From NCBI GenBank assembly GCA_019057735.1, contig JAHLWV010000174.1, positions 1-5,431 on the forward strand: DNA of 5,431 bases. The letters run 5' to 3'. The notes below the pieces were generated by a model. The model saw only the letters and a program-made list of their open reading frames with translations, searched no databases and was not told where the DNA came from. Source of the stretch: Promethearchaeota archaeon. GTDB taxonomy: Archaea; Asgardarchaeota; Lokiarchaeia; Sigynarchaeales; SOKP01. Positions 1 through 4,847 of the stretch are shown here, piece after piece. The position numbers were made by a program, and so were the translations under genes. Within the stretch, counting starts at the first letter, position 1. The number at the start of each line of letters is the position of its first letter.

Positions 1-88
1 TCAAATGGATCACACAATTGTACTTTTTGGGATACGAAATGTCAAAGATTAAAAAAAAATTTGAATTAGTTTACATAATGCAATCTGA

Positions 89-139
89 TTTTAATAAACA
101 ATAAAATAAAAAATAAAATTTTAAAGAGGAATTGTTAAA
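89..139 (+). promoter_or_regulatory. Promoter and leader of the 3-hydroxyacyl-CoA dehydrogenase gene
   Basis: A TATA-like tract (TTTTAATAAA, 89-98) is centred about 46 bases before the ATG at 140. AGAGGA at 125-130 is a Shine-Dalgarno match to the archaeal 16S tail, 9 bases before the ATG. The Shine-Dalgarno match is good. The TATA assignment is weaker because the whole tract is A+T-rich. The same spacing and a similar leader recur before the hydratase gene at 1511. Confidence 0.5.
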
Positions 140-1315
140 ATGGCTGAAATTAAAAACATAGTTATGATAGGCGCCGGTTTAATGGGTCATAACGCCGCTC
201 AAATCTTTCTAATGGCGGGTTACAATGTTACATTAGTCGACATCAAGGACGAATTTATTGATGCTGGTGCAGTTAAAATTGAGGAAGGTTTAAAAAAGCT
301 TGAAGCGAAGGGAAAACTAGGTGAAGATATTTCTGCTGCTAGTCTGTTTGGAAATTTAAAAACATCTATAGATCTTGCAAGTGCAGTAAAAGACGCTGAT
401 TTTGTTGTTGAGGCTGTTGTCGAAAATATGGATGTAAAAAAGCAGGTATTTAAAACTTGCGACGAAAATGCACCACCGCATTGTATATTAGCAACGAATA
501 CATCAACAATGAGCATTACTGAAATCGCTAGCGCAACAAACAGGGAAGATAAAGTGATAGGTATGCACTTTTTTAATCCACCGATTCTTATGCGATTAGT
601 TGAAATAATAGCAGGTGAAAAAAGTTCCGATGAGTCTATGGATATTGGTGTTGAAGTGAGCAAGTCATTACCGTGTTTAAAAGGAAAAAGATTTGTTCCA
701 AAAGTCTTGAAAGATCGTCCAGGGTTTATTGTCAACCGTTTAAATGCACCCGTTCAAATTTATCTTAATTGGGTATTTGATCAAGCGGCTGAAAAAGGAA
801 TACCATGGGAACAAATAGATGCTGACGCTGCTGGTTTAATGCCAATGGGACCTTGTGAACTCGCAGATTATGTCGGAATTGATACCATGTTTCATGTAGG
901 TAATTATTACGCAGAAACACTATCTCCTGATTTTAAACCAGGAAAAGTTCTTACAAAGATGGTCGAAGAGAATAAACTCGGAAGAAAATCGCCTCAAGGA
1001 TTCTTCGATTGGTCAGCAGGCAGACCTAAAATAGATAAGTCTCAAAAAGCAGGATTATTTAGCGTTGAAAATTCCATGGCAATAATGCTAAACGAAGGTT
1101 GTCGCCTCTTAGACGAGAAGGTCGTTGCGGGATTCAAAATTATTGACGATGCGAACATGGCAGGGATGAATACTCCTGGACCTTTTGGTGGTGGTAAAAA
1201 TCAATATGAGAAGTGGTCAAAACTTCTAGAGGAATTAGCAGACAAGACTGGCAAAGAATACTTTAGGCCCTGTGAGTTAATGAAGTCTGGTGGCTTCGTT
1301 AAAATGCGAAAGTAA
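140..1315 (+). CDS. 3-hydroxyacyl-CoA dehydrogenase (NAD-dependent, two C-terminal 3HCDH domains)
   Basis: Cytoplasmic enzyme expected to oxidise (S)-3-hydroxyacyl-CoA to 3-oxoacyl-CoA with NAD+, the third step of beta-oxidation, or to run in reverse. The N-terminal Rossmann domain shows GAGLMG at residues 11-16 and Asp34 at the end of the second strand, which favours NAD over NADP. The catalytic set of the family is present: Ser122 in NTST, His143 in GMHFFNP, Glu155 in LVEII and Asn199 in GFIVNR. The spacing Ser-21-His-12-Glu matches human HADH. Residues from about 195 to 295 form the first helical 3HCDH domain (GPCELADYVGID, then GRKSPQGFFDW). Residues about 305-391 form a second, as in the FadB C-terminus (LNEGCRLLDE and GPFGGG). 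In many archaea and in FadB this unit is fused to an enoyl-CoA hydratase. Here the hydratase is a separate gene 195 bases downstream. The ATG is preceded by a good Shine-Dalgarno sequence. The exact chain-length preference cannot be read from sequence. Confidence 0.95.
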   Translation: MAEIKNIVMIGAGLMGHNAAQIFLMAGYNVTLVDIKDEFIDAGAVKIEEGLKKLEAKGKLGEDISAASLFGNLKTSIDLASAVKDADFVVEAVVENMDVKKQVFKTCDENAPPHCILATNTSTMSITEIASATNREDKVIGMHFFNPPILMRLVEIIAGEKSSDESMDIGVEVSKSLPCLKGKRFVPKVLKDRPGFIVNRLNAPVQIYLNWVFDQAAEKGIPWEQIDADAAGLMPMGPCELADYVGIDTMFHVGNYYAETLSPDFKPGKVLTKMVEENKLGRKSPQGFFDWSAGRPKIDKSQKAGLFSVENSMAIMLNEGCRLLDEKVVAGFKIIDDANMAGMNTPGPFGGGKNQYEKWSKLLEELADKTGKEYFRPCELMKSGGFVKMRK

Positions 1316-1341
1316 GTGCAAATTATAGACATAAATCAAAC

Positions 1342-1366
1342 TTTTTTTATTTTTTTTTTCTTTTCT
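1342..1366 (+). terminator. Oligo-T terminator after the dehydrogenase gene
   Basis: A nearly pure T tract (T7, A, T10, C, T4, C) starts 26 bases after the stop codon and has no preceding G+C-rich hairpin. This is the usual form of archaeal intrinsic termination. It suggests that the dehydrogenase mRNA ends here rather than continuing into the hydratase gene. Confidence 0.7.
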
Positions 1367-1443
1367 CTTATTTGGTTATGTAATTTTGTTGCTTTCAAAA
1401 ATCCAGCAAAATTATGAAAATGAAAAATTTGAAAGTTTTTAAT

Positions 1444-1459
1444 TAGTAAAGAATTACTA
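1444..1459. promoter_or_regulatory. Perfect inverted repeat, possible operator before the hydratase gene
   Basis: TAGTAA, AGAA, TTACTA forms a perfect dyad with 6-base arms and a 4-base centre. It lies directly upstream of the TATA-like box at 1461-1468, overlapping where the B-recognition element would be. A regulator bound there could block or recruit TFB. In A+T-rich DNA a 6-base dyad can occur by chance, and the dehydrogenase promoter has no full copy. Confidence 0.3.
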
Positions 1460-1460
1460 C

Positions 1461-1510
1461 TAAATATTCATAAAACAAAATTAGAAGGATCTTAAAAGAG
1501 GTTAGTAAAA
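1461..1510 (+). promoter_or_regulatory. Promoter and leader of the enoyl-CoA hydratase gene
   Basis: TAAATATT at 1461-1468 is a TATA-like box centred about 46 bases before the ATG at 1511, the same distance as in the dehydrogenase gene. GAGGTT at 1498-1503 is a clear Shine-Dalgarno sequence 7 to 8 bases before the ATG. The leader pattern TTAAA(A)GAGG followed by TAAAAATG closely resembles that of the gene at 140. Confidence 0.5.
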
Positions 1511-2461
1511 ATGTCTGTAAAAGAATTTGAACATCTTAAAATCGAATGGCCTACAAAAACCAACGATCAAGGTGAAATTGTTCGAGAAGGAACCATAGAT
1601 GGAAATTATGCGGTAATTTCTATTAATAGACCAGATAGATTAAATGCTCTAACGGAACAAACAGTCTCTGAAATTTCAGGAGCATTAAGGATGATGGAAA
1701 TTGATGGAAGCGTTCGAGCAGTAGTTTTAAGAGGCACTAAAGACTTCACTAAGAAACCTGCGTTTTCCGCTGGCGCTGATTTAGCAGCTGCTTTTAGTCC
1801 TGGGCTTAAACCTAATGTTTCTTGGCACATGGCGTTAGCAATGAGAATTAGGCATCGAGAATATGATGAACTTGAACAATTTTCAAAGCCTTTAATCGCC
1901 GCAGTTGACGGTTTTGCCTTAGGTGGTGGTTGTGAATTAGTACTTTGCTGTGATCTTGTAATTGTATCTGATAGATCGAAACTTGGCCTTCCAGAAATTA
2001 AACGGGGCATTTTCCCTGCGAATGGAGGTGTTACTCGTATGGCAGAAAGAATTGGAACGAATAGAGCGTTACAAATGGCTATGACTGGGGAACCTATTGA
2101 TGGCCAAACCGCAGTTGATTGGGGATTAGCTAATTGGATTGCCCCAGCGGGAGATGAGTTTGAAAAGCTCGTTCATGAGAAAGCTAAATGGTTTGGAGAA
2201 GCTCCTACTACAGCATTGTTTGTAATTAAGAAATGTGTTAAGTTTGGGACTAGGAACGTTCAATTAGGGACAATTATGGAGCAAATGGGTTTTGGTATCA
2301 ATCAAATGTCTCACGATGCAAAGGAAGGTATAATGGCTTTTAACAGAAAAGTTAAATGTCCAAAATGCGGCGGTAAAGGTAAATTTGAGGACGGAACAAC
2401 ATGCGATTTCTGTAAGGGCAGAAGAAAGATTAAAGATTCCCCCCATTTCACAGGGATGTAA
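1511..2461 (+). CDS. Enoyl-CoA hydratase/isomerase with C-terminal DnaJ-type zinc-binding module
   Basis: Crotonase-fold enzyme expected to add water across the double bond of 2-enoyl-CoA, supplying the 3-hydroxyacyl-CoA substrate of the dehydrogenase upstream. INRPDRLNAL (residues 38-47) opens the core. FSAGADL (85-91) and the GGG at 138-140 supply the oxyanion hole. Both hydratase glutamates are present, Glu142 in GGGCE and Glu162 in LPEI, 20 residues apart as in rat mitochondrial hydratase. This argues for true hydratase activity rather than isomerase or hydrolase activity. The crotonase core ends normally at EGIMAFNRK (272-280). It is followed by a 36-residue tail with CxxCxGxG at 283-290 and CxxCxG at 298-303, which is an uncommon addition. 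At 316 residues it is longer than the usual roughly 260, because of this tail and an N-terminal extension of about 20 residues. The substrate range is not determined. Confidence 0.93.
   Translation: MSVKEFEHLKIEWPTKTNDQGEIVREGTIDGNYAVISINRPDRLNALTEQTVSEISGALRMMEIDGSVRAVVLRGTKDFTKKPAFSAGADLAAAFSPGLKPNVSWHMALAMRIRHREYDELEQFSKPLIAAVDGFALGGGCELVLCCDLVIVSDRSKLGLPEIKRGIFPANGGVTRMAERIGTNRALQMAMTGEPIDGQTAVDWGLANWIAPAGDEFEKLVHEKAKWFGEAPTTALFVIKKCVKFGTRNVQLGTIMEQMGFGINQMSHDAKEGIMAFNRKVKCPKCGGKGKFEDGTTCDFCKGRRKIKDSPHFTGM
2357..2419 (+). other. Region encoding the four-cysteine zinc-binding motif at the hydratase C-terminus
   Basis: Residues 283-303 read C-P-K-C-G-G-K-G, a short charged linker, then C-D-F-C-K-G. 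This is two adjacent CxxCxGxG-type knuckles as in the DnaJ cysteine-rich domain, with the last glycine of the second replaced by arginine. The cysteine spacing C-x2-C-x11-C-x2-C is enough for one zinc ion. It is in frame with the hydratase, with no stop or frameshift between them. Confidence 0.8.
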
Positions 2462-2465
2462 TCTA

Positions 2466-2492
2466 TTTTTTTTTTTCCTTTTATTTTTATTT
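2466..2492 (+). terminator. Oligo-T terminator after the hydratase gene
   Basis: T11, CC, T4, A, T5 begins 5 bases after the stop codon with no hairpin. It has the same form as the T tract behind the dehydrogenase gene and separates the hydratase from the acetyltransferase. Confidence 0.7.
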
Positions 2493-2520
2493 AAAATTGA
2501 TTTCTAACTACTTCCTATAA

Positions 2521-2529
2521 TTTTATAAG
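2521..2529 (+). promoter_or_regulatory. TATA box of the acetyltransferase gene (leaderless promoter)
   Basis: TTTTATAAG is centred about 28 bases before the ATG at 2553. Archaeal transcription starts about 25-28 bases beyond the TATA centre, so the mRNA would begin at or next to the start codon. There is no Shine-Dalgarno sequence upstream of the ATG, which agrees with leaderless translation. Confidence 0.5.
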
Positions 2530-2552
2530 CTATTCTAATTATAAAAATAGTA

Positions 2553-3101
2553 ATGGGAGGTATCGAAGTTATAGAAGAAATAAACGATGGAAATCTCTAT
2601 CTTCGCAAAATTTCTAAAGAAGATATTGCTTTTTTCTTTCAGAGTTTGAAAAATAAGGATATGACAAATTATCTATCGCTTGGACCTTTATTGTCGTACG
2701 AACATTCAAAAAGATTAATAAAAAATTATTTAAAATCTTGGGAAAAATACCTTCAGTTTAATTATGTAATAGAATTAAGGGAAAATCAAAAAAAAACTAG
2801 AATTGGTTCTGTTAGTCTATGGAATATCAACTGGTTTCATCAACGTTCCAGAATTGGTATATGGATTCTCCCAACATATTGGGAACGTGGAATAGGTACG
2901 AAAACTTTAACTTTGATAAAGATTATCGGATTCAACCATTTGAACCTGAACAGAATTGAAGCCCATATAGCTATGGAAAATGAGAGATCGATTAAAATGT
3001 TTAAAAAATCTGGTTTTATTGAAGAAGGCACCTTGAAAGCATACCTTAATATCACCGGAGAGTTCCAAGATGCTCTCTTGGTAGCTTGTTTTAAAAACTA
3101 G
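2553..3101 (+). CDS. GNAT-family N-acetyltransferase (RimJ/RimL-like)
   Basis: Acetyl-CoA-dependent N-acetyltransferase of the GNAT fold, 182 residues, typical in length for the RimJ/RimL/SpeG branch. LYLRKISKEDIAFFF (residues 15-29) is the usual opening strand and helix. IGSVSLWNI (84-92) and RIGIWILPTYWERGIGT (100-116) form the central strands and the acetyl-CoA pyrophosphate loop, with Arg112, Gly113 and Gly115 of motif A. LNRIEAHIAMENERSIKMFKK (132-152) and SGFIEEG (153-159) are the conserved NxxS helix and the family's GF-EEG signature. The acceptor cannot be named: protein N-termini, ribosomal proteins, polyamines and small molecules are all used by this family. The ATG at 2553 is the only plausible start, since the next in-frame Met is residue 37 and would delete the first strand. 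Its stop codon overlaps that of the convergent gene. Confidence 0.9.
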   Translation: MGGIEVIEEINDGNLYLRKISKEDIAFFFQSLKNKDMTNYLSLGPLLSYEHSKRLIKNYLKSWEKYLQFNYVIELRENQKKTRIGSVSLWNINWFHQRSRIGIWILPTYWERGIGTKTLTLIKIIGFNHLNLNRIEAHIAMENERSIKMFKKSGFIEEGTLKAYLNITGEFQDALLVACFKN

Positions 3102-3544
3102 GATATACTTGGGTTTAGTTGGTAACCTCGTAAAAATCCTTTCGATTTTACAATTTTATGTATATCTAAAGAAAACGACTTAAATTGTGAAAAATTTCCA
3201 TTAAAATTGATCAATTCTTTTTTGAATTTTGCTAAGAACTGATCAAAGAGTTTAACAGCAATACGATCAAGATTTCTTTTTTTCTGTTTTTTACTATCTA
3301 CTCTACTATCGCACTTAAAAATTAGATGAAAATTAGATGGAGGATGAGTATAAAAGTAAAATACGCTCTTGTTCATCCTTAATGTATTCAAACTTTCTTT
3401 AAATCCATATTTTGTAAATCTGCATATCTGGTCGAAATAACTCGCAATTAAATGATAATTTTCATCCTCATTTGAACTACCACTAAAACTATGGAAAAAT
3501 ATGGGAATACCTTCATCATTCAATATAATGATCTTTTGGATCAA
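3098..3544 (-). CDS. Small protein, probable longin-like domain
   Basis: 148 residues with no catalytic motif that I recognise. The predicted order of elements is strand (IQKIIILND, 2-10), strand (GIPIFFHSF, 12-20), helix (YHLIASYFDQICRFT, 30-44), strands around 51-57, 60-66 and 72-79, a basic loop (KKQKKRN, 85-91), and a long helix (92-113). It ends with NFNGNFSQFKSF and a last short helix. Beta-beta-alpha-beta-beta-beta-alpha is the longin order. The segment after the long helix resembles longin-like proteins that are abundant in Asgard archaea, where they are related to eukaryotic trafficking and GTPase-regulator subunits. This is a fold-level inference, not a sequence match, and a roadblock-like or unrelated alpha/beta protein is possible. 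The start is TTG at 3544 with GGAAGG 3 bases upstream; an in-frame stop lies further upstream and no ATG is available. The gene lies 154 bases downstream of the helical-repeat pair on the same strand. Confidence 0.6.
   Translation of the reverse strand: MIQKIIILNDEGIPIFFHSFSGSSNEDENYHLIASYFDQICRFTKYGFKESLNTLRMNKSVFYFYTHPPSNFHLIFKCDSRVDSKKQKKRNLDRIAVKLFDQFLAKFKKELINFNGNFSQFKSFSLDIHKIVKSKGFLRGYQLNPSIS
3273..3292 (+). terminator. Possible terminator of the acetyltransferase mRNA inside the convergent gene
   Basis: On the + strand, 172 bases past the acetyltransferase stop, there is a T-rich tract (T7 and T6 runs with few interruptions) like those behind the two genes upstream. On the - strand the same bases encode the lysine-rich loop KKQKKRN of the longin-like protein. 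It may therefore exist only because of that coding. It is the first strong T tract available to the + strand transcript. Confidence 0.3.
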
Positions 3545-3547
3545 TTT

Positions 3548-3585
3548 CCTTCCAAAAAATATATTCTTATTGTACTATTTATATG
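3548..3585 (-). promoter_or_regulatory. Promoter and Shine-Dalgarno of the longin-like gene
   Basis: Read on the - strand, CATATAAATAG at 3585-3575 is a good TATA box centred about 36 bases before the TTG start. The predicted transcript would begin near 3553, just at GGAAGG (3553-3548). That Shine-Dalgarno-like sequence lies only 3 bases before the TTG, closer than usual. This supports a short-leader mRNA and separate transcription from the gene pair upstream. Confidence 0.45.
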
Positions 3586-3672
3586 TTCGTTAAAAAAATA
3601 AGGATTAGTCTGTATTAATTAAAATGGTTATTAACACGAAAATAAAAGTGGGTTGTTCCGTTAAAATAAGGA
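3585..3672. repeat. Two imperfect direct repeats upstream of the longin-like gene
   Basis: GTTCGTTAAAAAAATAAGGA at 3585-3604 recurs as GTTCCGTTAAAATAAGGA at 3655-3672. The copies differ by one inserted C and by the length of the A run. They are 70 bases apart and lie in the only sizeable intergenic stretch on this side. The proximal copy abuts the TATA box of the - strand gene. They may be regulator-binding sites or the remains of a local duplication. Confidence 0.5.
3592..3598 (-). terminator. Possible oligo-T terminator for the helical-repeat gene pair
   Basis: Seven A residues on the + strand give a T7 run on the - strand, about 100 bases after the stop of the downstream helical-repeat gene and just before the next promoter. 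It is shorter than the T tracts of the left-hand genes, so the call is weak. It also lies inside one of the direct repeats. Confidence 0.3.
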
Positions 3673-3683
3673 CGTTTATAATT

Positions 3684-3712
3684 TTATGCGTTTTTTTGTT
3701 ATGCTTTTTTGG
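3684..3712 (-). repeat. 15-base tandem duplication spanning the stop codon of the helical-repeat gene
   Basis: On the + strand TTATGCGTTTTTTTG (3684-3698) is followed directly by TTATGCTTTTTTGG (3699-3712). Read on the - strand, the gene ends in codons for Lys-Lys-Ala-stop. The next five codons in the same frame are Gln-Lys-Asn-Ala-stop. The protein end and its stop codon therefore appear twice in tandem. Confidence 0.55.
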
Positions 3713-4847
3713 TTTTGATTACTTCTACAATCTCCTTAAAAACTAGTAAGGAATTATCATAATCTTCCGTTGCTAAAGCCCCAATTGCTAGTAAATTTAA
3801 TTTTTTAACCCTATTTGCAATCTTTTCAACTTCTGCTCCCAACTTTATTTTTTTTTCCAGTAAATTTATATATTCATCAAATCTTTCAACATTTTTGGTT
3901 TTGCCTATAAATCGGGAAATTTTAATAATTTGGCTGATGTTGTCTATAGCTTGTTTAAAATGATTACGAGTGATATTATCCTTGATAAGATCTTCTAAAA
4001 CTTTTAGTTCGTCTTCTAATTTGAGGTATTTACTTTCAGCTTCAAGAATATATATCTTCTTTGCTTCAATTTCTTTATTGTGTTCCGTAAAACCCTCCTT
4101 TTCTAAATATTCGATTTTTGAGTCGAGAATTCTTTTCGCTTTATCAAATTCGTAATTTTCTGTTAATCTTGATACTTCATTTAAATCTTTTTCAATAATT
4201 TCATTAAGAACATATCTTTTCCTTAATTCTAAATACATTGTTTCGGAAGTTTCCCACATTTTAAGGATACGGCTATTAGAGAGTTTTTTTAACAGCACTT
4301 TCGCTTTTTCTAATGTCTCTCCCGCTAAAGAGAGATTGTTGGTACTAACATAACTATTAAATTGTATTTCTAATGGTTCCAACTGCCTAATCAAGTTTTG
4401 TTCTCTTGTTATAAATTCGTTCCATATTTTTGAATCTCTTGATAGAAACTCGTTTACATTACTAAAAGAATTCAGATCAATTTTTTTTTCATAATATTGC
4501 TTAAATGTCTGGACTAAATCATGAGCTCCTTCAATGTCTCCTTTTCCTACAAGCTTATAAAATTCTTTTTCTAAACTTTCGAAATCATCCCTGATTGCGA
4601 AATATTTATGCTCTTCTTTAGCTTGTTTATAAAGATTAGCAATATATTCACCTTCTTCTCTAACAACAGAATATAACCTAGCATTTTCTGCAATATCCAT
4701 TATCGCTTCAGCAATTTTTATAGCCTCGTCGAATTTTCCCATAAGATAGTGATTATTCGCAATCACTTTTAACTCGTCAATTTTAGATAAGACCTCTAGT
4801 TTTTTTTTATTATCCTCTCCTTCATCAGGATTATAATTAATGATCAT
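3699..4847 (-). CDS. All-helical, TPR-like repeat protein (382 residues), function unknown
   Basis: I do not recognise a characterised family. The protein is rich in Lys, Glu, Ile and Leu, has no signal peptide, membrane segment or cysteine, and looks like a soluble alpha-solenoid or coiled-coil scaffold. Degenerate helix-pair repeats centre on a pattern like G-x-F-x-x-A-I near residues 37-43, 103-108, 171-175, 232-237, 295-301 and 361-367. Residues 38-75 and 296-333 align without gaps with 11 identities in 38, including F39/F297, A42/A300 and the EYI triplet at 67-69/325-327. The ATG at 4847 overlaps the stop of the upstream gene as ATGA, so translation is probably coupled. GGTGA directly abuts the ATG, too close to be an ordinary Shine-Dalgarno sequence. 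The partner gene encodes a related repeat protein and the next gene on this strand encodes a longin-like protein. A scaffold or adaptor role is inference only. Confidence 0.8.
   Translation of the reverse strand: MIINYNPDEGEDNKKKLEVLSKIDELKVIANNHYLMGKFDEAIKIAEAIMDIAENARLYSVVREEGEYIANLYKQAKEEHKYFAIRDDFESLEKEFYKLVGKGDIEGAHDLVQTFKQYYEKKIDLNSFSNVNEFLSRDSKIWNEFITREQNLIRQLEPLEIQFNSYVSTNNLSLAGETLEKAKVLLKKLSNSRILKMWETSETMYLELRKRYVLNEIIEKDLNEVSRLTENYEFDKAKRILDSKIEYLEKEGFTEHNKEIEAKKIYILEAESKYLKLEDELKVLEDLIKDNITRNHFKQAIDNISQIIKISRFIGKTKNVERFDEYINLLEKKIKLGAEVEKIANRVKKLNLLAIGALATEDYDNSLLVFKEIVEVIKTKKA

Noticed and set aside
51..59. A9 run before the dehydrogenase promoter as a - strand terminator
   Set aside because: No - strand gene lies upstream of it in the window, so it is better read as part of the A+T-rich promoter region.
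1..104. Possible 3' end of an upstream + strand gene (open frames ending at 52, 69 and 104)
   Set aside because: All three forward frames are open from the window edge for a short way, and none gives a recognisable protein end. The longest, ending at 104, would overlap the promoter of the dehydrogenase gene. There is not enough sequence to choose.
220..735. 171-codon reading frame on the - strand
   Set aside because: It lies fully inside the dehydrogenase gene, whose catalytic motifs are intact, and its translation is Ser/Thr-rich low-complexity sequence typical of an antisense shadow.
1316..1510. RNA gene or riboswitch in the 195-base gap between the dehydrogenase and hydratase genes
   Set aside because: Apart from the T tract, the short dyad and promoter elements, no G+C-rich stems or tRNA-like arms are visible.
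1606..2010. 134-codon reading frame on the - strand
   Set aside because: Antisense shadow of the conserved hydratase core, with no recognisable domain and no own Shine-Dalgarno signal.
2264..3055. Short - strand frames at 2264-2446 and 2840-3055
   Set aside because: Both are antisense to the conserved parts of the hydratase and acetyltransferase genes and show no protein features of their own.
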